Shown: piece by piece, positions 56,254-63,840 of the stretch
Position numbering within the stretch: the stretch's first letter is position 1
How the letters are laid out: each line of letters begins with the position of its first letter
NCBI RefSeq assembly: GCF_002608075.1
Contig: NZ_LAHA01000009.1
Location: forward strand, 83,353 to 147,352
Source of the DNA: Nostoc linckia z4
GTDB lineage: Bacteria; Cyanobacteriota; Cyanobacteriia; Cyanobacteriales; Nostocaceae
Reading direction: 5' to 3'
DNA length: 64,000 nucleotides
Notes under the pieces: generated by a model
What the model was told of the DNA's origin: nothing
Seen by the model: only the letters and a program-made list of their open reading frames with translations
Database searches by the model: none
Position numbers and translations under genes: made by a program

Positions 56254-57195
56254 ATGCTAACCGCTGCAAAAACGTTGTCTGGTTTGATGGGTTTATGTGT
56301 CGGTGATGCATTGGGTGTGCCAGTGGAGTTTACTAGCCGTGCGGAACGAATCAAATCTCCAGTGACAACTATGTTGGGTTATGGCACATGGAATCAACCG
56401 CCAGGAACTTGGTCAGATGACAGTTCTTTGAGCTTTTGCTTGGCAGAAAGTCTTTGTCGGGGGTATTCGCTGGAGGCCATAGCTAATTCCTTCTGGCGTT
56501 GGTACAAGGAAGCTTACTGGACTCCTCGTGGTGATGTCTTTGATATTGGTCAAACGACTCATACAGCACTGATGCGTTTGAAGCAGGGAGTTGTACCGCA
56601 TCAGGCGGGTGGCAAAGTGGAAAATAGCAATGGCAATGGTTCCTTGATGAGAATTTTGCCGATGGCTTATTGTCACAGAAATTTAACTTTAAGCGAATTG
56701 ATAGCGCGGGTGCATGATGTTTCAGCGATTACCCATGCTCATGCGCGATCGCAAATGGCCTGTGGCATCTACATTAGTATTGCAGTATCCCTGCTCGAAG
56801 GTGCCGACCTCCAAACAGCTTATCTCCAAGGATTACAAGATATCCAACCAATTTATTCTGCCCGACAATTTTTATTAGAAAAGCCCCATTTTGGCAGAAT
56901 TTTCACTGGTGAGATTGCCAAATTACCAGTAGAAGAAATTAATTCTGGTGGCTACGTCATTGACACCTTAGAGTCATCCCTGTGGTGTTTGTTAAATAGC
57001 TCATCTTATTCGGAAGCGGTACTCAAAGCTGTTAACTTAGGTGGAGATACAGATACCACCGCCGCCGTCACTGGTGGACTAGCGGGAATTTACTACGGCG
57101 TGGAAAATATTCCCCGACAATGGATGAACCAAATTGCCCGAAAGCAAGACATTATCTACTTGGCAGAACGTTTTGCCAGGGCTGTTTATAGTTGA
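56254..57195 (+). CDS. ADP-ribosylglycohydrolase (DraG-like)
   Basis: A 313-residue all-helical enzyme of the ADP-ribosylglycohydrolase family. The metal-binding motifs are visible: GLCVGDALGVPVEF at the N-terminus, TWSDDSSLSFCLAESL, and GGDTDTTAAVTGGLAGIYYG near the C-terminus, with the Asp-Thr-Asp-Thr cluster that holds two Mg2+. It removes ADP-ribose from proteins or cleaves free ADP-ribosyl compounds. In nitrogen-fixing bacteria DraG reactivates nitrogenase reductase, but no draT or nif gene is in the window, so that role is unproven. Confidence 0.9.
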   Translation: MLTAAKTLSGLMGLCVGDALGVPVEFTSRAERIKSPVTTMLGYGTWNQPPGTWSDDSSLSFCLAESLCRGYSLEAIANSFWRWYKEAYWTPRGDVFDIGQTTHTALMRLKQGVVPHQAGGKVENSNGNGSLMRILPMAYCHRNLTLSELIARVHDVSAITHAHARSQMACGIYISIAVSLLEGADLQTAYLQGLQDIQPIYSARQFLLEKPHFGRIFTGEIAKLPVEEINSGGYVIDTLESSLWCLLNSSSYSEAVLKAVNLGGDTDTTAAVTGGLAGIYYGVENIPRQWMNQIARKQDIIYLAERFARAVYS

Positions 57196-57232
57196 AGGGC
57201 ATGGGGCATGGGGCATAGAGCATTGGAAGGGG

Positions 57233-57306
57233 GACAAGGTAGCAATCTTTCTCTCCGAAGTTCTGAGCGGAGGTTTCCTCCGCTCAGACTTCTCTCCTTG
57301 TCTCCC
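57233..57306. repeat. Dispersed 74-bp element with strong hairpin
   Basis: Same borders as 48547-48620. Its centre CTGAGCGGAGG-TTT-CCTCCGCTCAG is a perfect 11-bp hairpin, and the stem continues outward (GAAGT/ACTTC) past one extra T. Non-coding, between convergent genes. Confidence 0.8.
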
Positions 57307-57354
57307 CCCTCTCTCTCATCCCTCATCTACTCCATACCCCATGCCCAATGCCCA

Positions 57355-58353
57355 TTAAACCATAGACAAAGAGTAGACTTGACCATCAATTAACAATCGG
57401 GTGATTCCCTTGGCTTGGAGATGAGTACGAGTCTTATGCAGCATTTTACTATCGGGGACTTTAATCACGCGATCGCGTTTGGTGGAGAAACGCTTGGCTA
57501 CGCGATGATTATCAAACACCGGTAAAGTTCTTTGCTGGGTTTCCAGGTTGGGAATTTGCCCCAAGTCGCCAAAGTCTTTGAGGGGTCGCGTAATTAATTC
57601 CGAGGAACGGTCAATCACTAAATAGCAAGTTTTGGGCAAATGTGCTGCTGATAGTGGCAAAACTTGAACTGATGCTTCACCTGGTCTGCGTCTTGTAACT
57701 AGAGGTCTTAACTCATCAAAGTCATCTTCCTCGAAGTCTTCTTCCTCCTCAAAGTCATCATCTTCTAAATCCTCATCTTCTAAATCATCCAAGTCTTCTG
57801 ACTCGTCTAGCAATTCTTCTCCCAGCATTTGTGCTATGGCGTTTACCTCTGGACGTTCATCCTTGAGTATGGGGCTGGGGATATTCCCGATGTCCAGAGG
57901 TTTGGGTTGTGGAGTTTCTGATTTCTCCGTGACTCGTAGCTTGGGTTTTTCTGTCGCTGAGGTGCGTCGTCTTACCCTTCTACTAGCAGCAGTTGAATCG
58001 TCAGTTTCTTCTAAGTCTGGTTCTTGCTCCACTACACTACGTAGTTGTGGTGGTTCGACTTCTACCACTTTGGGCTGGCTATCGCTAGCTGGAACTTCGA
58101 TTTCTGGCTGTAGTTGACTCATCAGCAGTGGTAACTGCTCATAGTTTACCTGTGCCCTACCCTCAGGAGTCCTGGCAGCCCGCTTTAAAGAAACTAAGTA
58201 TTCATACTCATCCTCTGGCAAAGTGCTTTTGAGCAAACGACTAATGGTCGAGTTACTTACGTCGTAGCGTTCTGCCAAAGTTGAGGTTGTTTCGGCACTT
58301 TCTCGATATAACTTGAGAATTTCTTGTTTGTCAGAGTCTGTTAGTTTTCTCAC
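57355..58353 (-). CDS. Acidic helix-turn-helix protein, cyanobacterial
   Basis: A 332-residue protein from a GTG at 58353 (MRKLTDSDKQEIL), with a TTG four codons upstream as an alternative. Residues 1-50 are a helix-turn-helix (LYRESAETTSTLAERYDVSN, STISRLLKS) like those of transposases and response-type repressors. The middle is acidic and disordered (EESLDDLEDEDLEDDDF-like runs), and the last 110 residues form a compact domain (LSAAHLPKTCYLVIDRSSEL, VFDNHRVAKRFSTKRDRVIK). It has no transposase catalytic residues. Probably a DNA- or RNA-binding regulator of unknown target. Confidence 0.75.
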   Translation of the reverse strand: MRKLTDSDKQEILKLYRESAETTSTLAERYDVSNSTISRLLKSTLPEDEYEYLVSLKRAARTPEGRAQVNYEQLPLLMSQLQPEIEVPASDSQPKVVEVEPPQLRSVVEQEPDLEETDDSTAASRRVRRRTSATEKPKLRVTEKSETPQPKPLDIGNIPSPILKDERPEVNAIAQMLGEELLDESEDLDDLEDEDLEDDDFEEEEDFEEDDFDELRPLVTRRRPGEASVQVLPLSAAHLPKTCYLVIDRSSELITRPLKDFGDLGQIPNLETQQRTLPVFDNHRVAKRFSTKRDRVIKVPDSKMLHKTRTHLQAKGITRLLIDGQVYSLSMV

Positions 58354-58374
58354 GGTAGATACCAAAAATCTTTG

Positions 58375-59226
58375 CTAAGCTCGTTTTCGTGTGCTGGTAC
58401 GCCGCGTTCGTCTTAGTGATGCATCATATTCCAGGGCAGCGCCCATACCAAATAACACTCCACTAAATACCCAAAACACTTCTAGTATTTCTCCACTTTG
58501 ATAGTTGGGCCCTTGTGCGTATTTAAACCACATATCTGCAATGTAGAGCGAAAAGGCGGCGGCGGCAATCATTCGCCAAGACTGGGAAACCCTTCCTCCC
58601 CAAAATGCTAACAGCAGAGTGGTAGCAATAATCAACAGAACTACGTCGCTAACTACGTAAAACCAATTCAAAATAGCAACCAACAGTTCTGAGGATGTTT
58701 CCTGTTGTCTAGAAATCCACCATGCTAACAAACTACCGAATACAGCAATTGCTAACACAATTAGCCACTGCCATTTTTCCAGATTGATTCGCCTGGAAGC
58801 CACAGCTAAAATCATGCCTGTGCCAAGTAATAGATAACTCAATACAAAAAATATATCGCCTAAAGACGCATCCGGTTCTTCTTTTAAAACTATTTCGGTA
58901 TACCCGAAAATTATCCCTCCAATGAAATAGGAAAGCATACCTAAGCCTATAGAAAGCCAAACATTCCGACCACTGACGATTTGCGGACTAAGCCAGTTTC
59001 TCAAGCATAAGATACCAGCGCCCAAATAAGCTAAGGCTTCAAAAATATTTGTGCCAATCACATACCACTCGGCTCGGCTTTCTATGCCATCTGCTCCGGG
59101 AATTTTGGCACTAAACAACAAAAAGTATAACAGTGCCAGCACGCCCCAACCAATATTAGCCAAAACAATGTTCTGAGTGGTGAAAATGGATTTGGAAACC
59201 AAGGAATTGTTGTAAGAGTTATTCAT
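58375..59226 (-). CDS. Polytopic membrane protein, unknown function
   Basis: A 283-residue protein with about eight hydrophobic helices (VLANIGWGVLALLYFLLFSA, IFEALAYLGAGILCLRNWL, VWLSIGLGMLSYFIGGIIFG, IFFVLSYLLLGTGMILAVAS, WLIVLAIAVFGSLLAWWIS, VVSDVVLLIIATTLLLAFWG, and more). The C-terminus is very basic (RRTRRTSTRKRA). The layout resembles membrane domains of MASE-like sensory proteins, but no cytosolic output domain is attached. It lies 21 bases upstream of the acidic HTH gene on the same strand, so they are probably cotranscribed. Confidence 0.7.
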   Translation of the reverse strand: MNNSYNNSLVSKSIFTTQNIVLANIGWGVLALLYFLLFSAKIPGADGIESRAEWYVIGTNIFEALAYLGAGILCLRNWLSPQIVSGRNVWLSIGLGMLSYFIGGIIFGYTEIVLKEEPDASLGDIFFVLSYLLLGTGMILAVASRRINLEKWQWLIVLAIAVFGSLLAWWISRQQETSSELLVAILNWFYVVSDVVLLIIATTLLLAFWGGRVSQSWRMIAAAAFSLYIADMWFKYAQGPNYQSGEILEVFWVFSGVLFGMGAALEYDASLRRTRRTSTRKRA

Positions 59227-59367
59227 AGGGCTTGACTATTGTAGATGCACTCTGGCAGTATTTTGAGTTAAAGGATTGTATAGCTAGGAGTGTGTCTGCC
59301 AAACAAAGCATAATCGGACACCAAAAGCAAGTTCCGACAGTAGGAACTTTTGCAAAAAATTTCCAGA

Positions 59368-60030
59368 CTACTGCCATAGTTTACCTAGTGGTGATTGATT
59401 TAGCCAAGAGAGGAATAGCGATCGCTCGGCTTCTGGCATATCTTCTAACTTATAAATCACTTGTTTGGTAAAGTTGGCATTACCAAAATAGGATTTCCCT
59501 AATCGATGTAGTTCTTGTAAAAAGATAACTACATGAGTTTCTTGCCAAGGAGGCAGTTTAGGCGCAGCCAAGGGATCGATAGATACCAAAGATTTAACTG
59601 TTTCTGGAGGAGATGTTTGGGGAAATTGCTTTTGCTGAAATAACTCCGCAATATCCTTCTCCAATAGTGCAGCTTGCCTAGCACCCAAAAACTCTTCAAT
59701 ATCGATATAAACACCTTGCAACAATAAAATACTGGCTTGGATCAAAATCCCCGTTTTTCCATGACTACCACCTGTGTCATTACCCAACTGTTCCAAACGG
59801 ATTTTTCCCCAAACGCTAAAGCGTTCCGGTTCTTCCAGTAAGACACAGGCTTTACCCCGGTTATCCGTTAATTCTCTCCATAAGGCTCTAGCTTCTTCTT
59901 CTTGACTAGCTTTGAAGACACTAATCAAGCGAAAAGTTTGCCCTTGATAATCTAGGATCGGCACCTGCTGATCCTTTTTTGGGTGCTGAATGCTTGATAT
60001 TTCAACATCCTGCCGTTTGAGAATAAACAT
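59368..60030 (-). CDS. Conserved cyanobacterial protein, 220 aa, unknown function
   Basis: A 220-residue soluble protein. The sequence begins MFILKRQDVEISSIQHPKKD and includes QGQTFRLISVFKASQEEEAR and RGKACVLLEEPERFSVWGKI. These look like a conserved alpha/beta domain of about 120 residues restricted to cyanobacteria. The rest is helical and ends SLFLSWLNQSPLGKLWQ. No catalytic residues or signal peptide. A light-, redox- or cell-division-linked role is possible but unsupported. Confidence 0.75.
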   Translation of the reverse strand: MFILKRQDVEISSIQHPKKDQQVPILDYQGQTFRLISVFKASQEEEARALWRELTDNRGKACVLLEEPERFSVWGKIRLEQLGNDTGGSHGKTGILIQASILLLQGVYIDIEEFLGARQAALLEKDIAELFQQKQFPQTSPPETVKSLVSIDPLAAPKLPPWQETHVVIFLQELHRLGKSYFGNANFTKQVIYKLEDMPEAERSLFLSWLNQSPLGKLWQ

Positions 60031-60389
60031 GGCACGCTACAATAACTCCTCACAGGGGCATTCTTAATATGGAATATATAATGGCATCTGACAGCTTCGC
60101 CAAGGCTGAAATTACCTAGCGTGCTGCAAAAATGAAGGAAACTGCTCGTTTCATTAGATATTTCATTAGACTAAACTGCCTAGAAGGACTGGGTCTGGGG
60201 TAAGCAACCCCTTGACAAGACAATATATCTAACCAATACGCCATCTGCTTCGTTTTTAATGTAGATTGATAACTAGCGACTTGGATCTTAGCCTTGCTAG
60301 TGATAAATCTGCAATTTTTGATTGCTTCTAAGTCGGTGAAAGCGATATAATGTTCTAGATGACTCTTTTGGGAGCCAGCAAATTATTTT
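60031..60389. other. 360-bp spacer upstream of the tRNA gene
   Basis: No coding sequence. It contains the tRNA promoter at its right end (separate entry). GAAACTGCTCGTTTCATTAG lies near 60140. Apparent open frames on the minus strand overlapping the tRNA are spurious antisense frames. Confidence 0.5.
60322..60351 (+). promoter_or_regulatory. Probable sigma-70 promoter of the tRNA-Arg gene
   Basis: A perfect TATAAT -10 box (60346-60351) is preceded by TTGCTT (60322-60327) at 18-base spacing. The transcription start would fall near 60358, about 30 bases before the mature tRNA 5' end. Confidence 0.55.
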
Positions 60390-60462
60390 GGGCGCGTAGC
60401 TCAGTGGATAGAGCAATTGCCTTCTAAGCAATCGGTCGCAGGTTCGAGTCCTGCCGCGCTCG
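60390..60462 (+). tRNA. tRNA-Arg (anticodon UCU)
   Basis: A 73-base cloverleaf. The acceptor stem GGGCGCG pairs with CGCGCTC (one G-U wobble at position 2-71), with discriminator G. The D arm is AGCTCAGTGGATAGAGC. The anticodon stem-loop ATTGC-CTTCTAA-GCAAT gives UCU, reading AGA/AGG arginine codons. The T arm GCAGG-TTCGAGT-CCTGC is normal. CCA is not encoded and must be added. No introns. Confidence 0.97.
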
Positions 60463-60676
60463 TTTGAATTTAAGCTCATAGAATTCGCAGCTACACAAGC
60501 AAAGTCCGCCTGCTTTGTCCTAAGGTCAAATTAAGGTTTTGAAACCCACGTAGGTGGGTAAAGTCTAGTGTAGACGCGGTTTCTAACCGCCCGTTTCGCT
60601 CTAGCGATCGCATTTGATTTCGTTCAAATTTGCGGTGTCCAGATTCCGGGTTTGTTAAAAGATGCAGCGATCAATA

Positions 60677-60705
60677 GTAGAGACGTTGCATTGCAACGTC
60701 TCTAC
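60677..60705. repeat. Perfect 29-bp palindrome (GTAGAGACGT family)
   Basis: GTAGAGACGTTGCA, one central T, then the exact complement. It shares its arms with 35951-35977 and with the imperfect copy inside recF (27221-27248). Confidence 0.85.
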
Positions 60706-60909
60706 ATTTGTTTTTATTGCGAAAAATGCTGGAGTGTGCGGTGTGACCGCTGATTCGTCAACAGTATCCTTATAGAAGTCGGGGATCTGATACCAATTCA
60801 CTAAAATAATGAGACAGATGCAAACCCACCAAAGCCTTACTAATTAGGACTTTATTAATTTTGAATTTTGAATTTTGAATTGGTATGAGGTAGGGATGTG
60901 AGTATAGCT

Positions 60910-61047
60910 GTGTGGATAGTGGTAAGTACGTCTCGATAGCCAGCAATTTCTCGTTCGGAGCGATCGCGTCGCGGGGCGTAGTTTTTCAGCTACCAGTTCC
61001 TTGATGCGTTCCAAGGGCGCTGTAATGCCTTCTATACGGATGGTGAA
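60910..61047 (-). pseudogene. Coding-like remnant in frame with the upstream 285-aa gene
   Basis: Immediately after the TGA of the 285-aa gene, the same frame continues FTIRIEGITAPLERIKELVA and EKLRP for about 25 plausible residues, and then becomes non-protein-like. The stretch looks like a real protein fragment. It may be the worn end of a longer ancestral protein or of a lost neighbour. Evidence is only codon and residue character. Confidence 0.3.
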
Positions 61048-61905
61048 TCACTTTTTGACGTTTTTCTGCTTGAGAATCGCTTCACGTTCCAAATTGATAA
61101 CTTCAGGCGATAAATTAAATAATCTTTCCAAGCTGATTTTACCTTCAGTATGTAAAACTTCTAACCAATTTGATGCTGAGTCTAAAATTTGCTTGCCAAT
61201 TCTTATTTGAAAGCTAAACTTATCTTGAGCTACATCAAAAATCAAAAAAAGCGATATCTTTTGCCAAATTGTTTGAGTTGAAGCTACTACCTTCAATGAA
61301 GTAACAATTTTTCCTTGTTCTGGTACATGAAGTGCTAAATCTGAAGCCTGAATATTTTTTTGGATTTCCTCAAGGGATAAAGATGAAATATCAATTGTAT
61401 TATCTAGAATTATAAAGTCTTCTAAGTCAGGCAAATTTATTGATGTTTGATTTAAGGATTCAAATTGAAAGGTTAGCTTGTTATTCAAAGGGTCGTTAAT
61501 AGCATTAAGCTGTACGGGATATGGAGGCTGTGGTACAGATCCTTTTTCATAAAATGAACGTCCTTCTGGAGTAACTGTTAGTGGTGATGTTGCTGACAGA
61601 GTTTGTAATGACCGAAGATTTGCTGTAGTACTGCGGATAAATACAGAATCAAGCCCAAGTACAGAGGCTAATTCTTCTTCGGTTGGTGGAGGTTGAAATT
61701 CAATTGCGGCGCGAATAATAAATTCTTCAAGTACGTTAAATTGGCGGGGTTCTTTGATGCTTACTTCTACAGGAATTTGGTGCAAGCTATAGCGAAATTG
61801 ACGTGCTGCTAAAACTGATAAATTAGTGTTTTGTGCTTCAATTTCCTTGACCAAATTTTTCAAATTATCATCAATTGGTTTATCAGAAGAAGCAAGAGAC
61901 ATCAA
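61048..61905 (-). CDS. Winged-helix domain protein of unknown function
   Basis: A 285-residue soluble protein. Residues 1-50 are helical, and about 50-120 hold a conserved motif (EFIIRAAIEFQPPPTEEELA followed by SVLGLDSVFIRSTTANLRSL) that looks like a winged helix-turn-helix, ending SFYEKGSVPQPP. The remaining 160 residues are beta-rich with no known motif. The sequence resembles the N-terminal part of larger bacterial proteins with attached nuclease or phospholipase-D-like domains, which are missing here. The gene may be a truncated member. It lies beside toxin-antitoxin genes, which suggests an accessory locus. Confidence 0.6.
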   Translation of the reverse strand: MMSLASSDKPIDDNLKNLVKEIEAQNTNLSVLAARQFRYSLHQIPVEVSIKEPRQFNVLEEFIIRAAIEFQPPPTEEELASVLGLDSVFIRSTTANLRSLQTLSATSPLTVTPEGRSFYEKGSVPQPPYPVQLNAINDPLNNKLTFQFESLNQTSINLPDLEDFIILDNTIDISSLSLEEIQKNIQASDLALHVPEQGKIVTSLKVVASTQTIWQKISLFLIFDVAQDKFSFQIRIGKQILDSASNWLEVLHTEGKISLERLFNLSPEVINLEREAILKQKNVKK

Positions 61906-62027
61906 GAAAACCTCTATGTACTTAATGAATGAATCAGCTTTTTATACTCACCAAAAAATTTTTACCATCGGGATTGCTAATGTAGGAATTACACACCACA
62001 GAACATTTAAAATTTTGGTGGACAAAC

Positions 62028-62336
62028 TCAGGCTACATCATCAAAGGGAAGCTTAGGTATTTGATTGTAAACTTCTGAATTTTCTTCAAGAGCTTGGCGT
62101 ATATCGTATTGCGTTTGTAAATTCAACCAAAACTGAGCGCTATTACCAAAATAGCGAGATAAACGTAAGGCTGTATCTGCTGTAATACTAAGATTTCCAG
62201 ATAAAATATCATCAATTCGTGTCTGAGCTACACCTATATCTTTACTTAATCGATAAGAGGTGATATTTAATGGCTCTAAAAATTCTAGTTGTAGGATTTC
62301 TCCAGGATGGATATTTGGCATACGTTCATTGTTCAT
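62028..62336 (-). CDS. higA: HigA-family antitoxin (XRE helix-turn-helix)
   Basis: A 102-residue protein. The HigA/VapI signature is clear: IHPGEILQLEFLEPLNITSY, then LSKDIGVAQTRIDDILSG (helix-turn-helix) and TADTALRLSRYFGNSAQFWL. The C-terminal part (LQTQYDIRQALEE) is typical. It lies 15 bases after the toxin gene, the toxin-first order typical for higBA. It neutralises HigB and represses the operon. Confidence 0.92.
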   Translation of the reverse strand: MNNERMPNIHPGEILQLEFLEPLNITSYRLSKDIGVAQTRIDDILSGNLSITADTALRLSRYFGNSAQFWLNLQTQYDIRQALEENSEVYNQIPKLPFDDVA

Positions 62337-62351
62337 AATTATTTTTATATA

Positions 62352-62636
62352 TCAGTGATAATCTACTATTTCAACTTCCGAAGCATTGTTTTCATCCGTC
62401 CAAACAAAGCAAATTCGCCATTGGTCGTTAATACGAATACTGTACTGCCCTTTGCTCTCGCCAACCAACTTTTCTAAACGATTACCAGGTGGAACGCGCA
62501 AATCGTTAATTGATGTCGCAGCATCAATGATAAGCAGTTTTCGTAAAGCAGTTTTTTGGATATTAGGCGGATACTGAGAAGATGTAAAGCCGTCAAAAAT
62601 AATCTTTGTCTCTTCAGATTTAAAACTAACAATCAC
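62352..62636 (-). CDS. higB: HigB toxin (RelE-superfamily mRNA interferase)
   Basis: A 94-residue basic protein. Family features are RKLLIIDAATSINDLRVPPG and NRLEKL(V)G, followed by YSIRINDQWRICFVW, the RelE-fold core with the conserved Arg and aromatic residues. HigB cleaves mRNA at the ribosome. It begins 13 bases after the Uma2-type gene ends and is followed by higA. Confidence 0.92.
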   Translation of the reverse strand: MIVSFKSEETKIIFDGFTSSQYPPNIQKTALRKLLIIDAATSINDLRVPPGNRLEKLVGESKGQYSIRINDQWRICFVWTDENNASEVEIVDYH

Positions 62637-62649
62637 AATACTATTTTAG

Positions 62650-63240
62650 CTATAGTGCCTGCTGAAAAGTTTTGATGGCATCAACATGATTCACCATATT
62701 AATGCAGCGTAATAATAAATCAATATCGATTCCTTTGACTTCTTCACTAATAGAAACCTTTTCATAATGAAGCGCGTTACCCTCTTGACGCAGGTGATAA
62801 ACTTCTAAAACTCCATCTTCCCAAAACCACACTTCGGGAATTTTGAGACGCTTGTATGCCTCCAGTTTGTTGATACCGCCACTGTTAAAGACCACTTCTA
62901 TCGCTAAATCGGGACGCACTCGACCAGGGGCAAGTTTATATGATTCATCGGCTTCTCGTTTAACAGCTGCTGCTTCACTTTCCAAGGTCATTGAGCCAGT
63001 TGGAGTAAAGTCAAACCCTGCCATAAGCAGGTAAAGTTCTAACAATGCGCTGAGTCTTTCCTTAACAATTTGATGTGGTTCTCCAGGCATTCTTCGGATC
63101 TCCAAAACACCATCCAGGAAAGACAGGCGATATCCTGGGCGGTCTAATAATTGCTCTACGGCTTTGAATTCTCTCCAAGTCAGTCCCTCAAATAGAAGGG
63201 GTGATTCTTTTGTGAATGTGGGGATGGCTGTTGTAGTCAT
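62650..63240 (-). CDS. Uma2-family putative endonuclease (DUF820)
   Basis: A 196-residue protein of the Uma2/DUF820 family, a PD-(D/E)XK nuclease fold abundant in cyanobacteria. Signature parts are LTWREFKAVEQLLDRPGYRL, VRPDLAIEVVFNSGGINKLE (candidate Asp and Glu) and YKRLKIPEVWFWEDGVLEVY. No activity has been shown for most members. It lies just before higBA in the same direction, so it may be cotranscribed or have arrived with that locus. Confidence 0.9.
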   Translation of the reverse strand: MTTTAIPTFTKESPLLFEGLTWREFKAVEQLLDRPGYRLSFLDGVLEIRRMPGEPHQIVKERLSALLELYLLMAGFDFTPTGSMTLESEAAAVKREADESYKLAPGRVRPDLAIEVVFNSGGINKLEAYKRLKIPEVWFWEDGVLEVYHLRQEGNALHYEKVSISEEVKGIDIDLLLRCINMVNHVDAIKTFQQAL

Positions 63241-63376
63241 AAAAGTCTCCAGTCTGTTTCTAAATGAGAAATAATCAGCTTTGGAGGTCAGTTTGTTAAT
63301 TCTAAATTTTTTGTTGCATCTTCGGAGAAATAAATCTTTTTTTGTTTCTCCATACCTTATGTAGTTGCTGTCAAAA

Positions 63377-63840
63377 TTATGCTTTCAACAAGCCTTGGCG
63401 ACGATTAGCCCACCAAGCAAATGCAGCACCAGTGACAAACATTAGCAGACCATAAATTGCGCCAGGAATGGCCATTGTGGGAGTATTTAGCAATGTAGGC
63501 GTAGAAGCGATCGCGATCGCTAGAGTCCCATTTTGAATTCCTACTTCTATTGTAATTGCTGTAACACGTTTTTCTCCTAATCGGGCTAAGGTTGCGATCG
63601 CAAAACCTAAAGCCATTGCAACCACATTCAAAACCAGAGTTGCCCAGCCAACATCTATTACATAAGAAACAAAATTATTCCGTTCTCGCAGCAGCACTCC
63701 AGTAATTACCACCGCTAGGAAAAATAAAGACAGCCACTTCACCGGTTTATCTGCCTTATCTGCTAGTCCGGGTGCATACCGCTTGGCTATCATCCCAATT
63801 ACTACAGGTAGAAGTGTAATCACCGCAATCTGCAAAACAG
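63377..63840 (-). CDS. BASS-family sodium symporter, 3' exon (interrupted by an intron)
   Basis: A 153-residue C-terminal portion of a bile-acid:sodium symporter family transporter. It reads VLQIAVITLLPVVIGMIAKR, then WLSLFFLAVVITGVLLRERN, IEVGIQNGTLAIAIASTPT and IYGLLMFVTGAAFAWWANRR, about five membrane helices. There is no start codon at the upstream end. At 63840 the frame meets the 3' end of a group II intron, so the 5' exon lies beyond the window. The full protein would need intron splicing. The likely substrate is a small organic anion such as pyruvate or bicarbonate (inference from the family). Confidence 0.88.

Larger units (their letters stand above)
60463..61047. other. 585-bp spacer with palindrome and coding-like remnant
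   Basis: No intact gene. It includes the perfect GTAGAGACGTTGCA palindrome (60677-60705) and a fragment resembling the end of the dispersed palindromic element (TACCAATTCACTAAAATAAT at about 60791). ATTTTGA tandem units lie at about 60862-60882. At 60910-61047 the minus strand has a coding-like stretch. Confidence 0.6.

Noticed and set aside
57355..58353. Transposase annotation for the acidic HTH protein
   Set aside because: Only the helix-turn-helix resembles transposases. No catalytic residues or terminal repeats are present.
60297..60479. 60-residue open frame on the minus strand over the tRNA gene
   Set aside because: It is the antisense of tRNA-Arg and its flank. The peptide is the well-known spurious RGRTRTCDRLLRR-type product.
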